Made by a program: the position numbers and the translations under genes. From Clostridiales bacterium (GTDB lineage: Bacteria > Bacillota > Clostridia > Oscillospirales > Acutalibacteraceae), in contig JAAWNT010000012.1 of the NCBI GenBank assembly GCA_022799115.1, forward strand, positions 19,743 through 83,742: 64,000 bases of DNA, in the 5' to 3' direction. The notes below the pieces were generated by a model. That model ran no database searches and was not told where the DNA came from. It was given only the letters and a program-made list of their open reading frames with translations. How positions within the stretch are numbered: the stretch's first letter is position 1; the number at the start of each line of letters is the position of its first letter. Below, piece by piece: positions 8,137 to 15,766 of the stretch.

Positions 8137-9166
8137 TCTCAAACTATTGGAAAAACTGTGTCTGGCTCCCGGAATCTCGGGAAGAGAAGATCGGGTTCGG
8201 AGTTTAATTCTTGAAGAAATAAAGCCCTATGCAGATCAATGGCAGGTGGACGGCCTGGGAAATCTGATCGTATGGAAAAAGGGGAAACAGCGCCCCAAAG
8301 TGAAGCTGATGCTTTCCGCACATATGGATGAGGTTGGGTTCCTTGTCACCCGGGTCGCGAAGGATGGAACACTTTCCCTTACTTGTGTGGGGGGAATCGA
8401 CCAGAGGGTAATCCCCGGCAGATGTGTAACAGTAGGAGATCAGCGTATTCCCGGCGTTATTGGCGCTAAGCCCATTCACTTGTTAAAGGGAGAGGAAAAG
8501 GAAAAGGCTGTTCCGATGGATGATCTGCGGATTGATATCGGTGCAAAAGACCAGGAGGAAGCGCTTCGCTGGGTACAGCCTGGCGACGACGTCTGCTTTG
8601 AAAGTTCCTTTGAAGTTGCTGGAGAGGCGATCCAAGCTAAGGCATTGGATGACCGGGCCGGTTGTATGGTGCTTATCTCTATGATTCGTTCTGAGCTTCC
8701 ATATGACATGTATTTTACATTTGTTGTGCAGGAAGAGGTGGGTCTGAGAGGTGCTGCCGCTGCCGCTTATTCTGTAAATCCGGAGGCGGCTCTTGTGATA
8801 GAATCCACGACTGCTGCGGATATTCATGGAGTGGATGAGGACAAGCGTGTCTGCGCCGTAGGGCGTGGGGCGGTTTTGTCCTTTATGGATAAGCGGACGA
8901 TCTACGACAGGGAATATTTTCAATTGGCATTTCACATTGCAAAGGAACAAAATATTCCCTGTCAGGCGAAACAGGCAGTAGCTGGAGGCAACGATGCGGG
9001 CGCCATTCATGTTTCTCGCGGCGGAGTGAGAACCCTGGCGCTTTCCTTGCCCTGCCGTTATTTGCACTCAGCCGTCAGCCTGATTAGTAAGAGCGATCTG
9101 GAAGCGGTAGAATCCCTTACCGCCTTGCTTGCCGAACGCATTGCATCAGGATCGCCGGTAGGATAA
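8129..9166 (+). CDS. M42-family metallo-aminopeptidase (second of a tandem pair)
   Basis: This 345-residue M42 peptidase shows the more canonical motifs of the pair: SAHMDEVGFLVT, ALDDRAGCMVLI, VVQEEVGLRGA, and CRYLHSAVS near the C-terminus with the last metal His. The fourth metal ligand position reads VIESTTAAD, a Glu where the first paralogue has Asp. Many bacterial M42 proteins carry this form, so I do not read it as inactivation. It overlaps the upstream paralogue by 8 bp and is followed after 3 bp by a GNAT gene. All three are read as one operon for intracellular peptide turnover. Confidence 0.9.
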   Translation: MPDLKLLEKLCLAPGISGREDRVRSLILEEIKPYADQWQVDGLGNLIVWKKGKQRPKVKLMLSAHMDEVGFLVTRVAKDGTLSLTCVGGIDQRVIPGRCVTVGDQRIPGVIGAKPIHLLKGEEKEKAVPMDDLRIDIGAKDQEEALRWVQPGDDVCFESSFEVAGEAIQAKALDDRAGCMVLISMIRSELPYDMYFTFVVQEEVGLRGAAAAAYSVNPEAALVIESTTAADIHGVDEDKRVCAVGRGAVLSFMDKRTIYDREYFQLAFHIAKEQNIPCQAKQAVAGGNDAGAIHVSRGGVRTLALSLPCRYLHSAVSLISKSDLEAVESLTALLAERIASGSPVG

Positions 9167-9169
9167 TCT

Positions 9170-9952
9170 ATGATTCAGTATGTGAATGAAAACACCTTGC
9201 CTTCCTTGGATTGCTTTTGCCAAGGGGATCCTTTTGGATGTAAAATTGCATCTTTGGCCCAAGCCTATGGGCTGGATACTCCCTTCGCGGGATTTTGGAT
9301 ACAGACTGATCCGAAAGGAACGGTTACAGCGGTGCTCTCTAAGCTGGAAGGGACCGCCGTATTGTGCGCACAGGACTGTGCGGATACAACGGAGCTGCGG
9401 GAATTTCTATCTATGACAGGGGCTGAAATATCTCTTTATTGTCCCGAGAAACTTACAATCCCCAAGGTTCAAGACAAAAAGACTGGTTGGGTCATGAAGT
9501 TGATTGCCTCAGCAGACCCCTGCAAAGAAAACGTGTTTCGTCACTCTTTTTTAATGGAGGATAACCCGTCCTTACAACAAGTGCATTCCCTGTTGTGTTC
9601 CTGTGCAAAAGAGGGGTTTCGGCCTCCGCCTTTTGCGCCCTTTTATGTGGACATGTCACACCGTATACGCCATCAGGCCGCCAGATGTGTGGGCGTTTGG
9701 GAAGAGGGACGGTTAATCAGCTGTGCCTGTACGGTGGCGGAAACCAATTGCTGTGCGGTGCTGGGCGCCGTAGCCACTCATCCAGACAGGCAGGGCAATG
9801 GACTGGGTCGAGCGGTGGTTTCCACTTTGACCGCTCAATTGAAAGAAGAGGGAAAAGAGGTGTTTCTCTTTCGTGGCTTAAAGGAAAACCAGCAATTTTA
9901 TGAGCGATTGGGTTTTATTAATGTTTGCCGATGGGAGGAAGCGGCCTTCTGA
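9170..9952 (+). CDS. GNAT-family N-acetyltransferase
   Basis: This 260-residue protein carries a C-terminal GNAT fold. RIRHQAARCVGVWEEG starts the core, LGAVATHPDRQGNGLGRAVV (about residues 197-216) is the acetyl-CoA-binding motif A with its Q/R-x-x-G-x-G/A core, and FYERLGFINVCRWEE closes it. The N-terminal half (about 1-135) does not show an obvious second GNAT motif but has the size of a degenerate GNAT repeat. It starts 3 bp after the second M42 peptidase and so is probably co-translated. Its substrate is unknown; a peptide or amino acid product of the peptidases is a guess from context. Confidence 0.8.
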   Translation: MIQYVNENTLPSLDCFCQGDPFGCKIASLAQAYGLDTPFAGFWIQTDPKGTVTAVLSKLEGTAVLCAQDCADTTELREFLSMTGAEISLYCPEKLTIPKVQDKKTGWVMKLIASADPCKENVFRHSFLMEDNPSLQQVHSLLCSCAKEGFRPPPFAPFYVDMSHRIRHQAARCVGVWEEGRLISCACTVAETNCCAVLGAVATHPDRQGNGLGRAVVSTLTAQLKEEGKEVFLFRGLKENQQFYERLGFINVCRWEEAAF

Positions 9953-10004
9953 TCGGCTATTTCGATCTCGTTACAGTCTCTGACTTACATAAAGGAGTAA
10001 TTAC

Positions 10005-11279
10005 ATGTCATCGTCATTGTTCCATTTTAATTCTGGTATTCAACAAGCAGCACAACAGGCTGTCGATCAGTGCGCTCAGACGTTTCAACAGATCGACCAG
10101 ATCACTGAATACAATCAACAAAAAATGCTAAAAGCTTTCGCTGATGTCGGCGTCAGCGAAAGCCATTTCGTAGGTTCTACCGGCTACGGATATGGAGACC
10201 GGGGCAGAGATGCGTTGGATCAAGTTTTTGCAAATGCCTTTGGCGCTCAGGACGCGCTTGTAAGGCATAATTTTGTCAGCGGGACCCATGCGCTCACTGT
10301 AGCTCTGTTCGGAATTCTGCGTCCGGGAGACGTCATGCTGAGCGTTACCGGAACACCCTACGATACGCTACAGGGTGTTATTGGCTTAAGCGGAAATCAT
10401 TCGGGATCCCTCAAAGAATTTGGTATAGAATATCGTCAGGTGGATCTCAAAAAGGATGGTTCCCTCGATTATGAGGAAATGAAAAGAGAAATCCATTCCG
10501 GCATCAAAATGGTTTATATTCAGAGATCCAGGGGCTATACCCTTCGTCCCTCACTATTTGTGGAGGAGATCGGGAAAATTGTGGAGCTGGCCAAATCGCT
10601 GGCGCCCGAATCGATTATTATGGTGGATAACTGTTATGGAGAATTTGTTCAGACCCAGGAGCCCCTTTCCTTTGGCGCGGATTTGATCGCGGGTTCCCTC
10701 ATTAAAAACCCCGGCGGAGGAATTGCCCCCACCGGCGGCTATATTGCCGGACGAAAGGATCTGGTGGAACAGTGTTCTTACCGTCTCACCACCCCAGGAA
10801 CGGGGAAGGAGATCGGCGCCACATTGGGACAGAACCGGGAGCTTTTTATGGGAGCGTTCCATGCTCCTCATGTAACAGGGGAAGCGCTGAAGACCGCCGC
10901 GTTTGCTTCCGCCCTATTTGAACGATTGGGTTATGAAGTCACCCCCCGTTACTGCGATCCCCGCGCGGATATCATTCAAGTAATTAAGCTATGCAATGAA
11001 AAGTCCTTGATCGCCTTTTGCCAGGGAATTCAGAAAGGCGCGCCGGTGGATTCCTTTGTGGTTCCTGAACCCTGGGATATGCCGGGCTACGATAGCCAAG
11101 TGATTATGGCAGCGGGCGCTTTTACTCTGGGCGGCTCCATTGAACTGTCTGCCGATGCTCCCCTTCGGGAGCCCTATGCGGCCTGGATGCAGGGGAGTCT
11201 CAATTTCCATAGCGGAAAACTAGGGGTTATGTTGGCCGCTCAGTCCATGCTGGAACAAGGAGCGCTTATTTTATCATAG
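10005..11279 (+). CDS. Methionine gamma-lyase-family PLP enzyme (former aluminium-resistance protein family)
   Basis: This 424-residue protein belongs to the Firmicutes family annotated as methionine gamma-lyase family or aluminium resistance protein, of the Cys/Met-metabolism PLP class. Visible features are VGSTGYGYGDRGRDALDQVF (about 47-66), the cofactor-binding VRHNFVSGTHALTVALFG (about 86-103), MVDNCYGEFVQTQEP with the PLP-ring Asp (about 206-220), and AGSLIKNPGGGIAPTGGYIAG, whose Lys in SLIKNPGG is the expected Schiff-base lysine. By family it would cleave sulfur amino acids to an oxoacid, ammonia and a thiol, but the true substrate of this subgroup is unproven. In Clostridia it is often linked to tRNA-modification or glutamine synthetase genes; here it follows the GNAT gene by 52 bp with its own AAGGAG site. 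Confidence 0.85.
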   Translation: MSSSLFHFNSGIQQAAQQAVDQCAQTFQQIDQITEYNQQKMLKAFADVGVSESHFVGSTGYGYGDRGRDALDQVFANAFGAQDALVRHNFVSGTHALTVALFGILRPGDVMLSVTGTPYDTLQGVIGLSGNHSGSLKEFGIEYRQVDLKKDGSLDYEEMKREIHSGIKMVYIQRSRGYTLRPSLFVEEIGKIVELAKSLAPESIIMVDNCYGEFVQTQEPLSFGADLIAGSLIKNPGGGIAPTGGYIAGRKDLVEQCSYRLTTPGTGKEIGATLGQNRELFMGAFHAPHVTGEALKTAAFASALFERLGYEVTPRYCDPRADIIQVIKLCNEKSLIAFCQGIQKGAPVDSFVVPEPWDMPGYDSQVIMAAGAFTLGGSIELSADAPLREPYAAWMQGSLNFHSGKLGVMLAAQSMLEQGALILS

Positions 11280-11326
11280 AGCCTTGAACGCCGTTGCTGT
11301 TAGGCAGTCTGCCATAAGGAAGCCTG

Positions 11327-11369
11327 ACACCCGTTGAAAAGAAGTTGCTTTTCAGCGGGTGTTCCTTTA
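11327..11369 (+). terminator. Terminator-like hairpin
   Basis: ACACCCG-TTGAAAA pairs with TTTTCA-GCGGGTGT around an 8-nt loop, followed by TCCTTTAT. It lies about 48 nt after the PLP-enzyme stop. The T-run is short. Confidence 0.5.
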
Positions 11370-11431
11370 TACCGATTTCGCCGATAAATCTTCGTTTATC
11401 GAAAGGACGCTGTAATGTTAATTTGTGTTGC

Positions 11432-11460
11432 TTGCCGCAACGGGTTTTCCTCCGTATGAT
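11432..11460 (+). promoter_or_regulatory. Sigma-A promoter of the XRE/membrane gene
   Basis: TTGCCG (11432-11437) and TATGAT (11455-11460) are 17 nt apart, 24 nt before the start codon. The short distance makes it specific to this gene. Confidence 0.6.
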
Positions 11461-11484
11461 AGCAGTGAAAGGAGGTCATCCCTG

Positions 11485-11994
11485 ATGCTAAATGAAAACA
11501 TTAAAACAATCAGAAAATCCAAAGGGCTTTCGCAAGAGGAACTTGCAATCAAGTTGAATGTGGTGAGGCAAACAATCTCTAAATGGGAACAAGGTCTGTC
11601 GGTTCCAGATGCCGATATGCTGATTTCCATATCAGAGGTATTTGAAACACCTGTAAGCACACTGCTTGGAGAAACCGTTGTCGAGACGAAGGCTGATGAC
11701 TTAAGAGCAATTTCCGAGAAACTTGAGGTCATAAACCTGCAACTTGCGCATAGAAAAGCAACGAGACAAAAAGCGATTCATTGGCTTTTTATCTTATTGT
11801 GTACGGTTATAGTTGCTGTTTTTGCAGTCCTAATAGCGTTAAATAGTCCTTACTTGGGTTGGGATTATAGCCAACCCGAAACCACAGTAATCGGAGTAAT
11901 GTTTCACGCATTTGAGTGGTTGTTCGTGAGAATAGCACCGCTTGTCTTGATGGGATCAATTGTTGGGGTTTGTTTGACATGGAAGAAAGTGTGA
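11485..11994 (+). CDS. XRE-family regulator with C-terminal membrane segments
   Basis: This 169-residue protein has an N-terminal Cro/XRE helix-turn-helix (NIKTIRKSKGLSQEELAIKL, VVRQTISKWEQG, then DADMLISISEVFETPVSTLLGE to about residue 60), a linker, and two hydrophobic segments at about 94-116 and 138-165. I chose ATG 11485, preceded by a strong AAAGGAGG, over the upstream in-frame ATG at 11425. This architecture is common in Clostridia and often encoded on mobile or exchanged segments. The base composition is more AT-rich than the flanking genes, and its region is bracketed by a 9-bp inverted repeat (see findings). Membrane tethering may let it sense envelope state, but no target gene is adjacent. 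Confidence 0.85.
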   Translation: MLNENIKTIRKSKGLSQEELAIKLNVVRQTISKWEQGLSVPDADMLISISEVFETPVSTLLGETVVETKADDLRAISEKLEVINLQLAHRKATRQKAIHWLFILLCTVIVAVFAVLIALNSPYLGWDYSQPETTVIGVMFHAFEWLFVRIAPLVLMGSIVGVCLTWKKV

Positions 11995-12291
11995 AATTGC
12001 CCAACTTTTCGGAGAACAGTCCAAATTTGAAAATTCGTATTTACCGCGCTCTCTCACGGGCACTTTCCCTGAAAGTGTCATAGTGGGTTATACAGTATAA
12101 AAAGGACAAGGCAGACCGTTGTGGTCTGTCTTGTCCTTAACTTCTTTATGAAGGCTTACCCTTAGGGAACGGCGTTTTTTCTTGTCCGCTTTTTTGCAAG
12201 CAAAATTTTCGATGAAGCCCGGTGCACATGGAATAATTAAGCATTCCTCATCCCATACTAGAATAGTAAAAACCAGAAAGGTTGTGTTCTG
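11995..12291. other. Intergenic stretch with a long hairpin at 12102-12138
   Basis: A perfect 16-bp stem (AAGGACAAGGCAGACC and its complement) encloses a 5-nt loop at 12102-12138, but no T-run follows on the plus strand, so its role as a terminator is uncertain. AACGGCGTTTTTT at 12168-12180 looks like the right half of a terminator whose left half is at 11287-11295. No ORF is supported here. Confidence 0.5.
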
Positions 12292-12822
12292 ATGTTATAT
12301 GATATTGTCGTTCATGATAATCATGGAAACGAGGTTGCCTTAAGAACATATCAGGGTAAAGTGCTTTTGATTGTCAATACGGCTACTCAGTGTGGGCTTA
12401 CCCCACAATACCAACAGCTGCAAAAACTATATGACCAATACCGGGAACAAGGTTTGGAAGTGTTGGATTTTCCCTGCAACCAATTTTTAGAGCAAGCGCC
12501 TGGTTCTGATGAGGATATCCATAACTTTTGTACCTCAAACTATCAAACCGCTTTCCCTCGGTTTGCAAAAGTACAGGTTAACGGATCCCAAACCTGCCCT
12601 CTCTATCAATATTTGAAGCAAGTCAAGCCTGTGGACTCTGTAAACAGCGGAACCGGACCGTTCCTACAAAAATTAAAAGAACTGGATCAAGTGTTTCCCG
12701 GAAGCGAAATCAAATGGAATTTTACTAAATTTTTAATTGACCGCGAGGGAAACGTGGTAAAGCGTTATGCTCCTAACATCGATCCGGAGGAATTAAAACA
12801 GGATATCGAAGCCCTTCTTTAG
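12292..12822 (+). CDS. Glutathione peroxidase family thiol peroxidase (Cys form)
   Basis: This 176-residue protein has the GPx family motifs: VNTATQCGLTPQY with the peroxidatic Cys in place of selenocysteine (about residue 36), LDFPCNQFLEQAPG (about 61-74) with the active-site Gln and a likely resolving Cys, and WNFTKFLIDREGNVVKRY (about 142-159) with the Trp-Asn pair. It reduces hydroperoxides. Bacterial Cys-type members usually use thioredoxin rather than glutathione, which is family knowledge. The 5' end has a good AGAAAGG site before ATG 12292. It is monocistronic, with a clear terminator after the stop. Confidence 0.93.
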   Translation: MLYDIVVHDNHGNEVALRTYQGKVLLIVNTATQCGLTPQYQQLQKLYDQYREQGLEVLDFPCNQFLEQAPGSDEDIHNFCTSNYQTAFPRFAKVQVNGSQTCPLYQYLKQVKPVDSVNSGTGPFLQKLKELDQVFPGSEIKWNFTKFLIDREGNVVKRYAPNIDPEELKQDIEALL

Positions 12823-12829
12823 GATCCCT

Positions 12830-12883
12830 AAAGAGCTTTTGCAATCAGGCTCAAAGCCTGATTCAGAGGCTCTTTTCGCTTTT
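12830..12883 (+). terminator. Rho-independent terminator after the peroxidase gene
   Basis: Nested stems AAAGAGC / GCTCTTTT and AATCAGGCT / AGCCTGATT are closed by a CAAA-type loop and end in TTTTCGCTTTT, directly after the stop codon. Confidence 0.8.
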
Positions 12884-13079
12884 GGGATGATAAGTTTACC
12901 ATTGTAAAACGTCGGAATTACCATTATAATAAATTTTACTGGTATTGGAACTGACGGAAAGCTGTATCATGAAAGCCGGCTCGATTCGATGTTGCTTTCA
13001 TCCGTTGTTAGTATAAAATGATGTGATAAATAAGGATTTTTCCGTTTGAAAAACGTTTTCTGGCGGAAAGGAGGTTGCT

Positions 13080-13253
13080 TTGGAAGAAATCAAATCTGTT
13101 TTTTGCCCTTGTAAAAGAACAAACTGCCAACGACACGGGGACTGCGAACGGTGCAGGGAGCATCATCGACACATAAAAAGATATCCGGTTCCCTATTGTC
13201 AAAAGCAGAGTGTTAATAAGGGAAAACAAAACGGCAAGAAAAGCCCGTCATGA
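13080..13253 (+). CDS. Small Cys-rich conserved hypothetical protein (TTG start)
   Basis: A 57-codon frame begins with TTG at 13080, 5 nt after a strong AAAGGAGG, and ends with TGA at 13251. Its N-terminal half reads VFCPCKRTNCQRHGDCERCREHH, giving six Cys in a C-x-C ... C-x5-C-x2-C pattern followed by His, and a seventh Cys in VPYCQKQ near residue 44. The pattern looks like a small zinc- or iron-binding knuckle and resembles short CPCK/RHGDC proteins I remember from other Firmicutes. No function is known to me. It has no ATG, which makes it easy to miss. It lies 38 bp upstream of cwlD on the same strand. Confidence 0.65.
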   Translation: MEEIKSVFCPCKRTNCQRHGDCERCREHHRHIKRYPVPYCQKQSVNKGKQNGKKSPS

Positions 13254-13291
13254 TTTGTCTTATCGCCGCATAAGGATTGGTGGGGTGATGA

Positions 13292-14068
13292 ATGGTGATC
13301 GGAATTAATAAAAAATGGCGTGACTTCTTATTTCTGGGATCGGCGCTTTTGATCTGCGGCTGTATTGTTCTCTTGCTGATCTCCGCAACACGGAAGGTAG
13401 ACCATACCGTATCGGCCTCACTGGGAGAATATCATCCTGTGATTATTTTAGACGCAGGACACGGAGGAGAGGATGGAGGCGCGGTCAGTAAAGCTGGAAT
13501 CCAGGAAAAGGACATCAATCTGGCGATCGCCAAGGATTTAAAGGAGATGCTGATTGCTTCCGGATTCGATGTGGTCATGATCCGGGAGGATGACCGTTCC
13601 ATCCACGATGAATCCGCAGATACCATTAAGGAACGGAAAATTTCGGATATCCATAATCGATTAAAAATTATAAATTCCTATGACGATTGTATTTTTCTCA
13701 GTATCCATCAGAATCAATTTTCCGATTCTAAATACAGCGGCGCTCAAATGTTTTATTCCACAAATAACCCACAGAGCAAGGAACTGGCAGAATGCCTGAA
13801 AGACTCTGTGGTAGGAATGATTCAGCCCAACAATACGCGGGAGATCAAACCCGCAAATAGTTCCATTTATTTGCTTTGGAATTCAAAGAAACCTTCCGTT
13901 CTTGTAGAATGTGGCTTTTTGTCCAATGTACAGGAGGCGAACTTGCTTTCACAGGAGGATTATCAGCGCAAAATGGCCTTTTCCATCTACTGTGGGTTAA
14001 TAAATCATTGGAGAATGATCGGAAATGGACACAGCGCCAACGACTCATTAGAAAATCAAAAATCATAG
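13292..14068 (+). CDS. cwlD: N-acetylmuramoyl-L-alanine amidase, CwlD-like (spore cortex)
   Basis: This 258-residue protein starts with a single N-terminal membrane anchor (about residues 11-32) followed by an Amidase_3 catalytic domain. VIILDAGHGGEDGG (His and first Glu region), QEKDINLAIAKDL (zinc Glu), LSIHQNQF (zinc His) and VLVECGFLSNVQEANLL (catalytic Glu) are all intact. Length, anchor and motif spacing match CwlD, which removes peptide side chains to make muramic-delta-lactam in spore cortex during sporulation. That fits the other sporulation homologues here. ATG 13292 was taken; the GTG 3 bp later is also possible. radA follows after 34 bp. Confidence 0.85.
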   Translation: MVIGINKKWRDFLFLGSALLICGCIVLLLISATRKVDHTVSASLGEYHPVIILDAGHGGEDGGAVSKAGIQEKDINLAIAKDLKEMLIASGFDVVMIREDDRSIHDESADTIKERKISDIHNRLKIINSYDDCIFLSIHQNQFSDSKYSGAQMFYSTNNPQSKELAECLKDSVVGMIQPNNTREIKPANSSIYLLWNSKKPSVLVECGFLSNVQEANLLSQEDYQRKMAFSIYCGLINHWRMIGNGHSANDSLENQKS

Positions 14069-14102
14069 GGACGGAAAAAACACAAGAGAATGGAGTATAC
14101 AT

Positions 14103-15479
14103 ATGGCCGGAAAGAGTAAAAGCATCTATCTATGTAGCGAATGTGGATTTGAATCCGCCAAATGGTATGGAAAATGTCCAGGATGCGGAGAATGGAATAC
14201 CATGAATGAGGAAATCCGAGAAACTTCGAAGGCTTCCGCCGCTGCTCAGGGGATTGTGCGGCGGGAGGCGGTACGTCCTGCAAAAATTAGTGAGATTGAT
14301 ACCAAAGACGAACCCCGCTACCACACCGGTCTAAAGGAACTGGATCGAGTTTTGGGAGGAGGCGTTGTAAAGGGATCTCTGGTTTTGCTGGGCGGAGATC
14401 CGGGAATTGGAAAGTCCACGATTCTCCTTCAGGTTTGTGAATATATGGGCAAAACTCTTCGCATTTTATATGTATCCGGTGAAGAGTCCCGCAGACAGCT
14501 AAAGCTGCGCGCCACACGGCTGGGAGTACAAAGCGATAATCTTTTTATCATGACTGAAACCGATATTGAAATCGTCATCGAACAAGTAAGAAGCGATAAG
14601 CCGGATTTAGTAATTATTGATTCCATCCAAACCATGAATTTCCACGAATTATCCTCTTCCCCTGGAAGTATTACACAAGTGCGTGAATGCACCAACGCGC
14701 TTATGCGCGCCGCTAAATCGTTGGATATCCCAATTTTGGTGGTGGGGCATGTCAATAAGGACGGAGCGATTGCAGGTCCAAAAGTGCTGGAGCACATTGT
14801 GGACGCTGTGCTTTATTTTGAAGGAGAACGGCAAATGTCCTACCGGATTTTAAGGGCGGTAAAAAACCGATATGGATCAACCAATGAAATAGGCGTGTTT
14901 GAAATGCAGGACAACGGACTGTCAGAGGTGGAGAATCCTTCCCTCATGCTGCTTTCCGGAAGGCCCAAAAAGGTGCCTGGCACTTGTGTCGCTTGTGTTA
15001 TGGAGGGTTCCCGACCCATATTGGCCGAAATCCAAGGACTTGCCACCTCATCTGGGTTTGGCAACCCCAGAAGAATGTCCACTGGATTTGATTACAGTCG
15101 CATGTCACTACTGCTGGCAGTTTTGGAAAAGCGCGCCGGCTATTATTTTTCGAATCTGGACGCTTATCTTAATGTGGTGGGAGGACTACGTTTGGACGAG
15201 CCCGCCGCCGATTTGGCCGTAGCCATGGCGCTGGTCAGTAGTTTAAAAGACGTTGCAGTGAGCGAGGATTCTTTGGCTTTTGGTGAAATCGGCCTTGCTG
15301 GCGAAATCCGTTCTGTCAGTCATGCGAAAGCCAGGGTATTGGAAGCTGACCGTTTGGGATTTCGCCGCTGCATACTGCCGTATCACAATTTAAAATCCAT
15401 GTCCATGGCCGATTCGGTTCGTATTCAGTTAATCGGCGTCCGAGATATCCGAGAGGCGTTTGATGCGTTAACCAACTGA
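14103..15479 (+). CDS. radA: DNA repair protein RadA
   Basis: This 458-residue protein carries the complete RadA layout: a C4 zinc finger (CSECGFESAKWYGKCPGCGEW, about residues 10-30), a RecA-like ATPase with Walker A GGDPGIGKSTILL (about 98-110) and Walker B DLVIIDSIQTM (about 163-173), the family-specific KNRYGSTNEIGVFEM loop (about 257-271), and a C-terminal Lon-protease-like domain (about 300-458). RadA is a hexameric helicase that promotes branch migration in recombination repair. It sits immediately downstream of cwlD. Its last 12 bp overlap the convergent 58-residue Cys-rich gene. Confidence 0.96.
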   Translation: MAGKSKSIYLCSECGFESAKWYGKCPGCGEWNTMNEEIRETSKASAAAQGIVRREAVRPAKISEIDTKDEPRYHTGLKELDRVLGGGVVKGSLVLLGGDPGIGKSTILLQVCEYMGKTLRILYVSGEESRRQLKLRATRLGVQSDNLFIMTETDIEIVIEQVRSDKPDLVIIDSIQTMNFHELSSSPGSITQVRECTNALMRAAKSLDIPILVVGHVNKDGAIAGPKVLEHIVDAVLYFEGERQMSYRILRAVKNRYGSTNEIGVFEMQDNGLSEVENPSLMLLSGRPKKVPGTCVACVMEGSRPILAEIQGLATSSGFGNPRRMSTGFDYSRMSLLLAVLEKRAGYYFSNLDAYLNVVGGLRLDEPAADLAVAMALVSSLKDVAVSEDSLAFGEIGLAGEIRSVSHAKARVLEADRLGFRRCILPYHNLKSMSMADSVRIQLIGVRDIREAFDALTN

Positions 15480-15644
15480 TTTTGCGGGCTCCTCTCTTAT
15501 CTGCTGTCCGGGACGTGTATCCTTTGCCGCTTTCACATAATGAACACATCCCCCCAAATGATTGGTGATAATGGTTGGCGTCTCCAGTTTGCAGTAACCG
15601 TCAATCTGATAGATGCAATCATCGTCACAGGGTATTAAGCTCAT
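15468..15644 (-). CDS. Small Cys-rich hypothetical protein
   Basis: This protein of about 58 residues opens SLIPCDDDCIYQIDGYCKLETP, with Cys in C-x3-C-x7-C spacing, followed by NHLGGCVHYVK with a fourth Cys and His, a compact metal-site-like pattern. Homologues in Clostridia are often mislabelled hydroxymyristoyl-ACP dehydratase; I see no dehydratase domain. ATG 15644, preceded by GAGGTGG, was chosen over the upstream in-frame GTG at 15653. It converges on radA with a 12-bp overlap. Function is unknown. Confidence 0.7.
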   Translation of the reverse strand: MSLIPCDDDCIYQIDGYCKLETPTIITNHLGGCVHYVKAAKDTRPGQQIREEPAKSVG

Positions 15645-15766
15645 TTTTACCACCTCATCACATAGCTTCTTATATCTGGCGTAAAATATTCGTAAATATA
15701 CAGAAAATATGATTCATAAATCCCTTCTCCCAATCAAAGAATATACCAAGATAGGGGGATTGATTC

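Noticed and set aside
8129..9166. Second M42 peptidase as inactive because a metal Asp is Glu
   Set aside because: The Glu form is common in the family and all other ligands are present.
12102..12138. Perfect 16-bp hairpin as a terminator of the XRE gene
   Set aside because: No T-run follows on the plus strand, so I listed it only as a hairpin.
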